DNA of 64,000 nucleotides from Ditylenchus dipsaci (Eukaryota > Nematoda > Chromadorea > Rhabditida > Anguinidae), in assembly GCA_004194705.1 (NCBI GenBank), contig SADC01000250.1, positions 102,235-166,234 of the forward strand, given 5' to 3'. Below the pieces are notes generated by a model. That model was given only the letters and a program-made list of their open reading frames with translations. It was not told the origin of the DNA and did no database searches. A program made the translations under genes and the position numbers. Below are positions 1-11,765 of the stretch, in pieces (position 1 is the first letter of the stretch; each line of letters starts with the position of its first letter).

Positions 1-764
1 TCTATTAGAGAGTGTGGTTCTATTTTTCAACCTTTTGAAGATATTCAAACATTGCAGCATACGCGCATAAATCCTTTTTTTACAACAAAATTCGGACTTG
101 TTCTGGTTTAGGAGGGACGCTCATTTATACTATACTTGTTATTGATTTTTGTTGATTATGGCAGTCATGGTTATATCGATAATCTACATAAATAGTTTAA
201 TAAGTAATTTCGTTGATCAAGGTGACTATTGTCAGCCTGGTCACCATAATCGACTTGATCAACCTAAAAAATAAATATTTAGTAAAAATGGGCGCCCCCC
301 TACCCCAAACCAGAACAGGTCCCCAAACTCATCAACACTCTAGAAATATCTTTATTATTAAACACATTTTCTTGCGATTCTTCGAGATCGATCTCTTGTA
401 TCAGCTCAGCCAACTTCTTCTCATCTTGCGCGTGCTTCACCTTGCCTCGACCACTCGGAACCGGTCTAACTTTTTTGAAGCAGTGGATGGCGTTGTCCTC
501 ACATCCATCGTTGGCATTGGGAACTCCGCACGATTCGAATGACTTAATTATGAGCTCTTTCGAGAGATTCTCCCAGGCTTCCACAATCCATTGGAGTTTG
601 AGGGCCGTTGGCGCAGCTTGAGAGTGTTGAGGGGTGTGGTTCTATTAGAGAGTGTGGTTCTAATAGAGAGTGTGGTTATATTTCACAACCCCCTTGGGGT
701 GTGTGGTTCTATTAGAGAGTGTGGTTCAAATAGAGAGTGTGGTTCTATTAGAGAGAATACGGTA
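1..764 (-). mobile_element. pogo/Tigger-like element, copy A, cut by window start
   Basis: The right end at 751-764 reads GAGAGAATACGGTA, the same terminus as the complete copy at 41014-41756, and the insertion is at TA. The interior matches that copy in inverted orientation. The subterminal unit AGAGTGTGGTTCTATT is repeated several times at 1-20 and 640-755. The left terminus lies outside the window. The element carries a fragment of transposase coding sequence on the minus strand. Confidence 0.8.
300..584 (-). pseudogene. C-terminal fragment of a pogo/Tigger-type transposase
   Basis: The minus-strand reading frame contains AWENLSKELIIKSFESCGV followed by NANDGCEDNAIH. This resembles the C-terminal end of Tigger/jerky/pogo-type DDE transposases, where a Trp, a run like 'i..SF..CGI' and an acidic 'dG.ED' motif follow the catalytic core. 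The DDE core itself is absent, so the fragment cannot be an active transposase. A second copy of the same fragment, with only scattered substitutions, lies on the plus strand near 41104-41393, inside another copy of the element. Its survival as an open frame in both copies suggests a fairly recent shared source. The assignment rests on motif memory only; a profile search would settle it. Confidence 0.6.
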
Positions 765-945
765 TGTTAATGAGAGTTTTTGCCTTTCCAATGTCAAAGT
801 CATTGTCTTTTGCGAAAACGATCGGCAAAAGAGAACTACTAAAATTTAAAAAAAATTGGGCTAAAAAAGTGTCGGAACTAAGGCGGGAACGAACTTTTGG
901 GGCGTATGTTAATGGGAGACTTGACTGTGTCAAATTCTGAGACTC
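765..945. repeat. Half of a TA-type foldback element (CAGT family)
   Basis: The stretch containing GTGTCGGAACTAAGGCGGGA and GGGAACGAACTTTTGG, ending GACTTGACTGTG, matches one arm of the palindromic elements at 26242-26667 and 28125-28956. Only one arm is present. It abuts the pogo-like element exactly at the CGGTA terminus. Confidence 0.6.
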
Positions 946-2930
946 AGTCTCAAATTTCAACTTCCACTCGAGACAAAAAAAAACAGATTCAAATACCGGT
1001 TTTTTCTAAGTTTAAATTTTTTTGTCTCGAGCGGAATACGAAATTTGAAACTCAGTCTTAGAATTTAAAAGCAGATTTCCAAGTAAATCGACCATGCTGA
1101 ACACGAATCAGATGTCATAATCACGAGTTTTGTCAGCTTTGGAGGAGCTTCATGTTGGAGTTTTTTTTTTAAATATTTTTTTGGACTGTAACTTTACCTT
1201 TTCCTTCCTCCTATCTGGAGTTTTTCTCACTTTATCAAAAAGTTTATATTGTTTGCTGAAAAAGAGCTTGCCCAAAAGTATTTCAATAAGAGAAAGTTGT
1301 AAGTCAGGTTTAATAATTTTGTCTAAATTTACTCTATAATCAAAACGTTCTTTCTAGTAACTGTTTCGAAATGGCAGACATATCAAAAGGTATCTCAGAA
1401 TCTCAGCTTTCTAATGCAGTATGAAAAATTTCAAAGTGATTATGGAATTTTGGTTTTTTCATTGATTCGTAAAATGGCCCATTTTTTTCGCTGTATTTTC
1501 GAAAATTAACCGAGTCCAATTTACAAAAGCATTTTTTTCGGAATTTTTTTGCTTATCTTGTTCAGAAATTAATTTTGTACAAGACGCACACTTTAGTGCG
1601 CTCAGTATTAACAATAATCAGGTGTCAAAAGCAGGGGTTAGCTTAGTAGAATTTTTTTATGCATATTTGTGATACAACTTATATAATTTTTTTGCATATT
1701 TTGTCAAAACTTTCAGCTAAAGTATTGCTGCATTTAGTGTAAAAATAATCGTGAGATTTTCTTCTTTTTCTCCTTACCAGCATTAAGTCAGACATCACTT
1801 CTTCACAAAGTTGTGGTCATTTTTGTGTCGCAACTGAAGATTTCTAAAAAATAGAAAATTCTTTCTGAAATGAACATCACTCAGATACAAGTTTGTGCTT
1901 AAAATATAGCGATGATGGGGCTACGACCCTATTTCCGGCCCGAAAACTGAAATTTTTCCGTTTTCGGCTTTCGGCTCGGCCGGCCGACAACCTTAAGTAG
2001 AAAATTATTCACGCAAATTCAAAATCTGAAAAACAAACTTCTGCAGGCCTTTCGAAGTTGAAGAGAGCAGAATAAGTTCTTTTCGAGTCAAATATTGGAG
2101 TGCTGATACGAGATTAGCGTAAACTGTAGACATTTTGATTAACACAGTATTAAATAGAATTTTAAAAATTAGATTTGCTGAAGATAATATTTGAAGGATA
2201 TTTTAAGAACCTAAATATAAAAGATAATATACTTACTGGCATAATGGTATACGCTAGCTAATTGTGGAGACAAGTTGGCACAAAATACGATTTAAATCTG
2301 TATTTTAAAAGTTTGAGTGATTAATTCAGTAATTAAAAAGTGTTTGGTTTAAAACTTCTCGATTTAAGCATGCAATAACATGTAGTATACAGCCCTTTTA
2401 GGGACAAGTAATTTAACAAAGAAGGATAATTCAGTAACGTAGGAGATTATGTACATGTAGGAGTAACGTATCAGCTTGGCGGAAAATTTCTGCGTTGACC
2501 TTAAGTTGGCTAACACTTTCTTGTGGGTTTCGAGAATTTACACTTTTTAACATTCGTTACTGAAACGTAGGGTTGCAGTTAGGGTTGGTCTCCCCCGCTT
2601 TTTGGGGTGCAGGGGGGAGATTAGACTAAAAAAATTTGCGGGGGGGGGGGAGAAGCGGGGGGGAGTTGGCCAATTTTTTTGAGGGGGGAGGAGTGGGGGG
2701 AACGAGCTGTGAGCGGGGGCAGTGGCGGGAGGTGCGTGATTGATTTACAAGCGTCGGGACTGAATTTTTTGAAACAGCAGTCTAGAATGAATCTGAAGGC
2801 TTTTGAAACACTTCTGAAGTCAAAGCCACGATATTGCCACTCATCTGGTTCGATAAATCTTCATCCTTCTCGGCTGCCGTTCTGAAAATGACCTCATCCG
2901 ACCCCAACCCTAGTTGCAGTGACGAATCAC
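946..2930. other. No gene seen; A+T-rich spacer with a G-rich patch
   Basis: Reading frames are short and frequently stopped. The only notable feature is a strongly strand-asymmetric G-rich patch at about 2590-2720, including a run of ten G at 2640-2649. No splice-flanked coding exon was recognised. Confidence 0.5.
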
Positions 2931-2934
2931 CCCC

Positions 2935-5061
2935 AGCTCCACCCCCCCCCCCTCCACGGGGTGTGATCAGGTGGAGGAGATTACTTCATATTCGTGTTTC
3001 TCGACCCCGATTTCATGAGGAAGCCGCGTGTGTTTTGATTCTGAGAAGAAAAATTATTTTTTGAACCACAGGGGTGTCATGGTTTTTTAGTCAAAATTTG
3101 AAAAATTTGAATTGGCGCCTTTTGAATTTTAAAGGGAATAAGGGCTCTGTTGGGAGAGGAATGGCCTGTGAACATACTGAGAGTGGGAGTGAGAGTAAGT
3201 TGTCATAGTTGTCATCTCACTCTCGGGTGTTCACAATGATTTTTTCTATTTTGCATTAAACTAATTATTTAAAATTTTATTTCAAAAATTTCATCATAAT
3301 ATTGTAAATTACTACCAAAAAACGCTTATTGGATAGTTCAATGGGAAAGAACAATGGAAAGAATTCCACAGTCACTGTGTTCACGGTTTTCGAAGCTCAT
3401 AAAATAGCGTTCTCTACAACAGCTTCGTGACGGTAAAGAGGAATTTCGATACTGTGAGGATCTTATTTTTTTTTCCATTTCCAGCGAATCGTCATGGCGT
3501 TTCCGTCTTCCATCTCTTCGTCCTCAGCCCAGTCCGAAGTAGAAAGAGAAGATTGATTTTTTGAACGACATTAGCTTTTTGCCCATTAAAATTCAAATCT
3601 AGTTTGCATTTCATAATAATTGTTCGCAATGCGCAATATTATGAACCAATTTAAAAAATAAAAAAATAATTTGATCATTTTTATGCAAAAGAAAAAAAGC
3701 ATTGTGAACACTCCCTTACTCTCACTCCCACTCTCAATATGTGAACAGGCCAGAAGGGAATTAAAGGGGGCCGCTTTTATAGTAGAACGTTAAAAAAGTA
3801 AATGGTTATATTCTTCGACTGTCTTACCATGTTTTTCAAATGGAGCGTGACAAAAAAGAGACTCTATATGCATTTCTTGATCAAGAGTACTTCTCGGAAT
3901 CATGTCTAAGGTAAGTGAGTGCGCGCATCTCTAACTCTCAAGCCCCCTGCGGCCCCGAAAGGAGCGCAGGGGGCTTGGGGTAGAGATGCGCACACACACA
4001 TACCTTAGACACAAATCACTCGAAAGTGACTCTGGATGCATGAAAAAGTATGCATACCAGAGTTTATTTATGCGTTAGGCCCCAGTATTCAAAACTATGT
4101 TTAACACTCTAGAGGCCGATCGGCAGGTCGGTATATTCCGGTGCAGAATTCGACGGAGAACACGAATATCGCTTTTTTTTTTTTAAAAAAGTGGGTCTGA
4201 GGGGTCAATATACCGTGTTGAAAATAGAGCATTTTTCGGACTATCATAAATCAAAACTTTTAGTTTCTTTTGCATTTATCTCTATCATATGACAATAACT
4301 TGTTTACATCTTATATGTCAAAATGATCGCCTGGATCTCCTTTTTCAAACGTGTGTAAGTTTTCTGTGCTATCACGACAAACTCTAACTTTTGTTGTCTA
4401 AAGAAAAGATTTAGTCATTCTTTTCAAAAGCGGTGTTTGTAGTTAAATTTGGAAAATTAAGTGTTAAAGAGCCGTTCTTTTAGTAAACAGTTCATACCAT
4501 TCGACAAAGCAGGAAAAACTGCATTAGAAAATATTTTATTTTACGAAAATGAAGGGTGTTTAGAGTGTCAAGCAACAGTCGCCAAGAAAATCAAGAAATT
4601 GATTAAAAACACTTTTTGACGGAAAACTTTTTTTCGCTTTGAAAAACTGGAAATCTGACACTTAATTCGTATTCAGCATGATCGATTTCCTTATAAAAAT
4701 GCTCTTAAAACTTAAAATTCACTTTCAAATTTTGAATTTCGCTCAAGACAATAAATATTTAAACAAAAAACTTCGCATTAGTTTTTAGTCAAAAACTTCA
4801 AAAATTTAAAGAATTCGAAGAATGTTAAAGGGAATAAAGGCTGTATTGGGTGGGTAAGGGAAGAAAAGGGGGCAACTAATCACACAAGGCCTACTAACAA
4901 GAAGATGTTAACACTCATGATATCCCCTGGTTCGAATTTTTTCGTTAGAATCAAAAAAAAACATGCGGTTCTCTCATGAAGTCGGGGTCGAGAAACACGA
5001 ATATGAGATATCTCTTCCATCCAAGCACTTCCCGTGAGAGGGGGATTGTGAGCTCAAGCCA
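2935..5061 (+). mobile_element. FB-type foldback element (8-bp-TSD class), interrupted by other insertions
   Basis: The left arm at about 2935-3162 contains CACGGGGTGTGATCAGGTGG and TCGACCCCGATTTCATGAGG. The right arm at about 4900-5061 carries the inverted counterpart, ending ATTGTGAGCTCAAGCC. Both match the intact copy at 18310-19169. The central module, with CTAAGGTAAGTGAGTGCGCG and an inverted GC-rich stem, lies at 3900-4080. The copy is much longer than 860 bp because 3163-3751, and probably 4102-4572 (flanked by ACACTCTA/TAGAGTGT), were inserted into it. Confidence 0.7.
3163..3751. mobile_element. Foldback element nested in the FB copy
   Basis: Termini are GGCCTGTGAACATACTGAGA and the inverted TCTCAATATGTGAACAGGCC, with the subterminal pattern GAGTGGGAGTGAGAGTAAG. 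Flanks AGAGGAAT and AGAAGGGAAT look like a slightly decayed target duplication. The interior (TTCCGTCTTCCATCTCTTCG, then CAGTCCGAAGTAGAAAGAGA) recurs at 58970-59020, inside a second copy spanning 56609-59253. Confidence 0.75.
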
Positions 5062-5140
5062 AAAGTAGATTGTAATTCTTTGAGTGGTTTCATATTAGAG
5101 TTCTGAAACCTAACATAAAACTTATTGGAGTTTTTATGAG

Positions 5141-5277
5141 TTAAAATATTTAAAACCCAACATAAAGTGCCAGTCACTTTAGGATCCACGCAGGACTTTT
5201 CCGCCAAACTGATATTTGCATGAATAAGCCCATACGCCTATGCTGGCACTTTGTGTTGGGTTTTAAATATTTTAACC
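5141..5277. mobile_element. Small palindromic MITE
   Basis: GTTAAAATATTTAAAACCCA with ACATAAAGTGCCAG on the left is mirrored by CTGGCACTTTGTGTTGGGTT with TTAAATATTTTAAC on the right, giving a near-perfect 137-bp inverted repeat around a short centre. Confidence 0.7.
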
Positions 5278-5600
5278 GAATTATGGTGACACGGTCGTGC
5301 GGTCGTGGATGCCGTTAAACTGGTTAGTTCCCTTTTTAGTGCTACCCGAGAAAACTCGTTTGCGGACAGTGTTCGAGGCATGGAAGGGTTCATCAACCTG
5401 GATGCACCGTCGGACGGCGTACCGAAGTTTGGAAGGGATGGTTGTAGTGACAACGTGACCGACGTAGGGGTAACTGGTGCGACTGACGGAAACGTGGTTG
5501 TGAGTGGTACCGACGGACGTAGTGAATTTGGGATCGACGTTGAGCTGTGTGCTGGTAATCGTGTGCAGAGTTGTAACGGACTCCTGCCCGTCCTTCAATC
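5278..5600. other. Open on both strands, not recognised
   Basis: A stretch of higher G+C is open on both strands (plus from 5305, minus 5598-5281). The plus frame reads MDAVKLVSSLFSATRENSF and then glycine/aspartate/valine-rich repeats. The minus frame is rich in Thr/Val/Ser. Neither resembles a family I know. It runs straight into the pyrimidine-rich CTTCACGTCA repeats and lacks clear splice signals, so it is more likely part of a repeat than a gene. Confidence 0.25.
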
Positions 5601-6400
5601 GTCCTTCACAAAAAATTTTAATTTTCGTTCTTCCTTCTTTCTTCCTTTCCTTCCTTCATTCTTCACGTCATTGGGAAAAATTTTTTCGCCTTCATCTTCA
5701 CGTCACCTTCACAAAAAAAAAATTTCCCGCCCTTCCCTCTGCCTTCACGTCAGTGGAAAATTTTTTGTGCCCTTCCTTCAATCTTCACGTCAGTCAATAA
5801 ATTTTTTTACACCCTTCCGTCAGTTCTTCACGTCAGTGAAGAGTTCTTCAATTTTAAACAATGAACAATGAGGGACCTTCACCTGTTAGATCCACATTAT
5901 TAATATCAACAAAACAGTAAGTTTATAATTACTTCACGCCCACTTCATCATCCTCCGAGGTTTTCTGTCGCTTCTCTAGCACCGCTGGCGCTGAGAGAGA
6001 TCTTTCTAGTCTACGCTTTTGTTTTTGAGAAGTAGTAGTCGAATCCATCGTCGTTAGATGAGGGTCGATAAAGCTAGGAGAGAATATATATGGCTAAGAG
6101 ATAGATTGGAAGTTTAAAATATAGACAAAGAGGTTTTCGAAGAATTTCGGGAATTTCGGCTCAATTTTCTTCTTCTATCTTTTTCCTCATTCCTCCAGTT
6201 TTCCGTCATTTTAAACTTTCAAACAACCTTCAAAATTCCTTCACTTGGTAAATGAAAGATTTTTTCCTTCACCTTCATTGGGTTCATGACGTGAAGGCTT
6301 CACGTCATTGAATTTTTTTTTTAAATATGAGCCCTTCCTTCATGCCGTTCTTTATGGCTATGAAGTGAAGGTGAAGTGAAGGGACGTTTGACGGACGTCA
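5585..6400. repeat. CTTCACGTCA-rich repeat block
   Basis: The motif TTCACGTCA (with CCTTC runs) recurs at least five times at 5600-5860. It is followed by about 350 bases of unrelated sequence, and similar motifs return at 6220-6400 in both orientations (TGACGTGAAGGCTTCACGTC). The layout resembles the array-bearing foldback elements elsewhere in the window, but I could not fix termini or a target duplication. Confidence 0.5.
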
Positions 6401-6434
6401 TGACGTTTGTTACAATTCTGATCGTTTTGTTTCA

Positions 6435-6824
6435 GGATTATGTGCCAAACAGACTGCGCTCTCTGGATGTGGAATACAAGGTGGATTCCAAGCGAGCGGA
6501 GCACTCCATAGTCAAGCTGAAGCTCGATGGGTCGCCGCAGTCGCTCTTTCTCCAATGATGGTCAGCTCGGCTCTTCTCTTCGCCAACCGTGTATCGTTCC
6601 CTCTTCTGGATAGCCCGGCAGCACGCTCCCAATCAAGCTTCGCGACGGGTGCTAGAACGAAGTCTTCGTCTCTGCCGCTGTCTCAAGTGACTACTGTACA
6701 GACAACTGGGCGAAAGAAGAAGACCGACGCTCCGAACGCTCAGCCTGGACATAACACCCGCTGTACAAGTTCTGGGATCAAGATGTTATCGAAGAAGCTC
6801 CAAGAAGACAGTCGTCTAATATGA
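6435..6824 (+). pseudogene. Exon-like, G+C-rich coding fragment of unknown origin
   Basis: After an acceptor-like TTGTTTCAG ending near 6434, the sequence switches abruptly to a balanced, G+C-richer composition. One frame reads DYVPNRLRSLDVEYKVDSKR and stops at 6558. Another frame stays open to 6824 (MMVSSALLFANRVSFPLLDS, later QVTTVQTTGRKKKTDAPNAQ). The change of open frame suggests a decayed or captured coding fragment rather than an intact exon. I do not recognise the family. The composition contrast with its surroundings is the main evidence that it was once coding. Confidence 0.3.
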
Positions 6825-7239
6825 TCTCATTGCATTATTCATGGTAAAGTTTTGTTTGTGCCCGGTTCGGGTTTGCAATAAAGGATCCGGTATTTCCCCC
6901 TAGTCCAGTATCAGGCATAAGACATGACGAAGAGGTCCGACCTTTCACACTTTTTTTTACTATATCGATCATATTCTTTGACCGGCCAGCAGGCTTAGCG
7001 TTGTTTGCTGTGCAGGCAAACCGTTCAACCCTCAGTCAAACCGTCAAAGGGGCCAGGTTTAGAGTGGCGTAATTTTTTTTGAAAAAGATTAGATGCTATT
7101 TTCATGATGACTGATAAAACAGAGCGCCAACTTATTTTCGTGCTGAGCTCAAATTTGATATTTGGGCGAACTATAATTTTTAGAACTCGTATTTGTGCTT
7201 TTTATTGCGATCAACCCATTTTGTGCTCTTTTATGTCAA

Positions 7240-8180
7240 ACTATGGTAATTGAGATTAACCTTGTGCGAATAAAATTTTGAATTGGCGTCTATTTGGATC
7301 AGATCTAAGGTTGGGAAGCCAACCGGTAGCTTCAAAGTTGGCGGTAACTTACCCATAAGTTAGTGTTTTAGCTATCAATATAACTTACCGTTATTTAGCT
7401 TTTCTGCGGCTTACCGTTTCCCACATTTTTGGCTTGCTTATTTGAATCATGGCAGTTTTCAGGGTGCACTACGTTTCACCGTCACTGTTTTCACCGTCAC
7501 CTTTTTTCACCGTCACTATTTTCACCGTCACTATTTTCACCGTTCACTAAATTCACCGTCAGCACTTTAGGACGCTTTTTAGATCTAAATTTTTCTAAAA
7601 TTCAAACAGTCTTGGTACCAAATTGTAGCCCTGAATGTCAGCTACATTTTGGTACTACAAATTCTGAAAAAATAAAAAAAATTAGAACTAAACTTTAGAA
7701 GGCGTTCAATCTCACATTTTTTCATCACGGTAGAACGCAGGGTGAGCGTCTTTTAAAGTTTAGAACTAAAATTTTTCGTTTTTTTTAGAAATTGTAGTAC
7801 CAAAATGTAGCTGACATTCAGGGCTACAATTTGGTACCAAAAATTTTAAAAATTTCGAAAAATTTAGACCTAAAAAGCGGTCCTTAAGTGCTGACGGTGA
7901 AAATAGGTGACGGTGAAAATAGTGACGGTGAAAATAGGTGACGGTGAAAATAGGTGACGGTGAAAATAGTGAACGGTGAAAACAATGACGGTGAAACGTA
8001 GTGCACCCAATTTTGATAGCCTACATGAGTAGTTTAACAAGTTATTATCTTGATCAAAGTGATTGGCGTCACCTTGGTGACCATAACTAAGACAAAGGGA
8101 ACATCAATAATCAGTTTCATCAACCTAAAAATTTGAAAAACGGTATAAAAAAATGGGTGTCCCCCTAGACCGAAACAGGT
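7240..8180 (+). mobile_element. Old pogo-like copy (third), split by an insertion
   Basis: Sequence at 8010-8180 (ATAGCCTACATGAGTAGTTT, TTGATCAAAGTGATTGGCGT, CCCCTAGACCGAAACAGGTC) is a diverged match to 150-320 of copy A. Just before the inserted element, GAATCATGGCAGTTTTCA matches GATTATGGCAGTCATGG of copy A. Termini are decayed. Confidence 0.5.
7462..8008. mobile_element. Foldback element with CACCGTCA subterminal arrays
   Basis: The 547-bp inverted repeat starts GGGTGCACTACGTTTCACCG and ends CGGTGAAACGTAGTGCACCC. Each arm carries about five to seven tandem copies of TTTTCACCGTCACTA, inverted on the right. The inner arms share GGTACCAAATTGTAGCCCTG. Flanks AGTTTTCA and AATTTTGA look like an 8-bp target duplication with two mismatches. 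It is inserted in an old pogo-like copy. Confidence 0.8.
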
Positions 8181-9700
8181 CCAGCCTTCAACCGCACAGT
8201 TTAAAATCGGTTTAATTTTCTGACAAGCTTTTGGTTTATGGGCACTGTAAAAGCTTAGACACCCGATCAGATATTATTCATTTAGCAGGAAGGACCGCTT
8301 CACGCTGTTCCGTCTGCACTTTTATTTAAAATAATGGTCATAATCTAATTTTATAAACTTTTAGAGCAAATTTCCTCAGGCAAGTGCATTCCTCTTAGCA
8401 AAAGCAAGCGATTGATCCAGCATGAATCCGATGATAATGACTCCATTGCAGCAAGGTTTTTCTTGCAAATCATATTTCTTACGTCACCAGTAATTTCGGA
8501 ACTTGTCACATTTTTGTCAAAAGGGCTAGGAGTAGTTATGTGATCATAGAGTGACCTGAAATTCATTCAAAATATAAAAAAATTGAATACTGTAAAACAA
8601 CACACTTTTCACGTCACTTAATTTATTGGACACCAAATAACCATTGGGAAGATCGAGGTTTGTGAGCTCAGAGAGTTATTCACGAAAAAGATGTCAACTT
8701 CACTCTTTCAACCTATAATGCCTAACTCGCGGGTCAAGAAAATATATGAAGAAAGGGTTAAATTTTCTTGCGCGAGTCAACTCCAGAATGAAATTAGTTC
8801 TTCTATTGAGTTTGTCCATCTCAAAGATCCTAACCAATTGATCCGAGGGTTTACACGAATTTTTTCTTCAATTAACAGGGTAATCTGTCCCTTTTGAGTG
8901 TCAAGAAAAGGATGCGGCCAGAAAGTTCAATGACGCTCTTGTAGTTCCGTACTCCTATCATGAAAATTCATGGATTTTTACCACAAAAACGCGTGATTTC
9001 TAAAAGGCCGAGGTATGATGGTTGTAAGAGATTTCACATCAAGTTAAAAAAAACTGCAGTTTTTACTGTTTAAGTCATTTTTGGTTTAACGTAAGCTAAT
9101 TGTAGAATAAATTGCTGCAATAGATGCGTGTAAGGGTTTCCATGATCCAAAATGCATTATCCGACCTTGCTTTTTTAAACTACTGAAGATTCACAACCAG
9201 TCCTGTAATTAGAGCGAATAATTTCGCTCAGTACTCATCATGATTGAATAAAACTTAGTAGTGAAATCAGGTATATGTGATCAATGATCATACATGTATT
9301 TGTAAAATTTTAAATGATTCGTGGATCATGATCCGAAGGAAAAATGTTCGTTTAATGATACACACAGCTGACTTCACTGCCTGATTTTATTTAATCATGC
9401 TCAATACTGAACGAAATTGTTAAGTCGAGAAAACATAAGCTCTTATAAAACCTGTACTTCAAACACAGTATTACTTTTCGACAGAGTCTTTTCAACACAA
9501 ACACAAAAATAGTCTTGGATGATAGTCTTTCCTGAGCTTCTTTTGCCCGGATGGGTCCTTGGAAAATTTCCAAAATTCTTCGACGTGCAACGAGTTCAGT
9601 TCAGAAGAAAGAGATTTTGAAATGTCAATGCTTGGGTTATTGGTAGGGATCATGTGACCCCTTGCGACATGGCGATCTTGGCAGGATACCAACCTGAAAA
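8181..9700. other. No confident gene; two unassigned reading frames
   Basis: A minus-strand frame (8557-8351) follows an acceptor-like GAATTTCAG and reads RSLYDHITTPSPFDKNVTSS before stopping after EEICSKSL. A plus-strand frame (8691-8897) reads MSTSLFQPIMPNSRVKKIYE. Neither is recognised nor joined to other exons. They could be terminal exons of an unknown gene or chance frames. Confidence 0.25.
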
Positions 9701-9709
9701 TTTCTGGTC

Positions 9710-9950
9710 TACAGGGTGTTTCAAAAAACTCCCCCATTTCAGAAAATCAATTGAAATAAATTTTAAAATTTTTTTTGAACGTAGCTCATATTTTATCCAC
9801 TCCTCTGCAATCTTTTCATAGAAAAGAACATACATAGTGTGTTCAGGAACTAATATGCGGAGGTTTCCCACAAATTCGAAAATTGGCCGGGCAAGGAGTC
9901 ACGTACACGAATTTTAAAAAAATGTGGGAATTTTTTTGAAACACCCCGTA
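9710..9950. mobile_element. MITE with TACAGGGTGTTTC ends
   Basis: The ends TACAGGGTGTTTCAAAAAAC and TTTTTTTGAAACACCCCGTA are inverted and start and end with TA, as expected for Tc1/mariner-type non-autonomous elements. Length is 241 bp. The interior has no coding frame. Confidence 0.75.
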
Positions 9951-10235
9951 CTGGTCAAAGAAACAGATCCAGTTACAAAAAAGCTACAAAAAGATAAGCT
10001 AAGCAGCATAGAAGGGAACAGCTTACTCACGCATGACCTGGTCGGCAGTCTGCGAAAAAAGGCTGTTGGCTGCGATTGAACATACCAGAAACATAACAAA
10101 AATTAAGGCCTGGAAAGCACTTCACTCAGCTCAGTAATTATTCAATTTAGCTAATCAACTACTTCTTCTCAGTGGGGAGTGTTGAGTCTTCGACGCAACT
10201 GATATCATCAAGTTTTTTCAACTTTCCAGTCCGCA

Positions 10236-10315
10236 GTTTAGTGGCCTATTGGTAAGGAAATTCCATGCGAATCCAAAAGCCATGGGGTCAAATACACCCT
10301 CCATTCTCCCTTTTC
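10236..10315 (+). repeat. tRNA-like (Pol III promoter-like) sequence
   Basis: TAGTGGCCTATTGGTAAGGA resembles a box A. GGGGTCAAATACACCC, about 45 bases later, resembles a box B T-arm. The anticodon arm does not fold convincingly, so this is a tRNA-derived or SINE-like fragment rather than a tRNA gene. Confidence 0.4.
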
Positions 10316-11209
10316 TTATTAACGAGTAGTTGGACGTGCTCACAAACTTTGCAGCCCATAGAGGGTACTCTCACAGATGCAACACTCTTTCTCCGCACCT
10401 TCTACCCTTCAAGAACAAATGTTCGCAATTTTAGAAAAATTGAATTTACTAACTTTTTAATCGATTAACTGACCATCCCCTGCCCTAATTAATAGTTTTT
10501 TCGGGGTCAAAACAATTTTTGTACCAAAAGGAGCTTTTGCGTTTTGACAGTAAAATTTTTTAGGGATTATGATTTATCGGAAGTATCATCCAGATCTCAG
10601 AGCTATCCTCGATTACGACGCCAGTGCAGCCTATTTCGGGACGTATTTGGGGCAAAAGCACATGATTGACGACTTCTGGCAGGGGCCATGTAATGTTTTT
10701 TTTAACCTTTTTTAGACAAAAACCATAATTAAAAATAAATTTCTGGTATTTTTGCAAATTCGAGTATGAAGGAAGTAAAACCATCGTTTTTTTGATTTTA
10801 TGTGTAAGACAATTTTTTTTCGAAAATTTAACAAAAAATGGTAGTGCCATAAATTAATTTTCGATATTTTGAAGACACAAAGTAAAAACTTTTTGAATAG
10901 GAATTCAAAATACATGGTGATTCTCGAATTTTTCCTAATTATTTTTCAATTTTTTGAAAGATTTTTTAAAGATATGTAGACATAATCTATATCATTTGAA
11001 AGCTGATGTTCTAAGCATTTTTTTTTGTGAAAAAAAGATTTTTTATGTAACTCTAAAAAAAACAGAAACCACTTTGAATTCAGGGGCCTATTTCGGGGCT
11101 CTTATCTTATGTTTTTGTGGGCGACATCTAAAAATAACCGATATTTTTTTTCTAATTAGTCCACACATTACCCTCTTGATCCGTTACCATTTTCTAAAAA
11201 TTTCTCGTT
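10316..11209. other. No gene; A+T-rich repeat sequence
   Basis: Long A and T runs dominate. The part around 10960-11070 (ATCATTTGAAAGCTGATGTT, GTGAAAAAAAGATTTTTTAT) recurs inverted at 12360-12440, so at least that portion is a dispersed repeat. No exon was recognised. Confidence 0.45.
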
Positions 11210-11213
11210 TTAA

Positions 11214-11598
11214 AGGACCCTGTCTCTTCCTTATCATGGCAATTTGAAAGGTTTGACTGCTCGCGGGACCACACACATTTTGTCAATAATAATGCCGAAA
11301 TATTTTTTTGTTTGCGCTGATTGTTTAGAAAATAAATTTGAAAATATGTTCAAAACTAAGAACCGTTCACTAGTCGAGCCTAACGCCGCTTGACAGTGCC
11401 AGATCGGTCAACTTATCCGACTTGCATTGCTCCACAACTGTCACTGTGGTGATGTGACATTATATCGAATAGAACATAACCTTTTAAATTTAAAATGCAA
11501 TTAAAAAAATAATTCGAAAACATTATTGACAAAATCTAAGTGGTCCCGCGCGAATTCAAACCTTTGAAATTGCCATGATAAGAAAGGGACAGGGTCCT
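11214..11598. mobile_element. TTAA-flanked foldback element
   Basis: TTAA at 11210-11213 is followed by AGGACCCTGTCTCTTCCTTA. The right end reads AAGAAAGGGACAGGGTCCT followed by TTAA at 11599-11602. Inner arms CATGGCAATTTGAAAGGTTT and GCGGGACCAC are also inverted. TTAA duplication is the hallmark of piggyBac-type insertion. No transposase frame is present. Confidence 0.85.
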
Positions 11599-11765
11599 TT
11601 AATAACTTCACAATTATTATCACAACTATGGTTTTTTATAAAAGAAACAGTTTAAATTGTAAGCTGGTGCATCTCGAACAACAACTCTACAAAAGCATGT
11701 CAAACGGGAAGTGATTGACAAACTGCGTACCTCAACCAGCAGACTCAAATTAATATTGTATTGAA

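Noticed and set aside
9391..10099. Several minus-strand frames of 60-80 residues
   Set aside because: No splice signals or family resemblance; part of the interval is a MITE.
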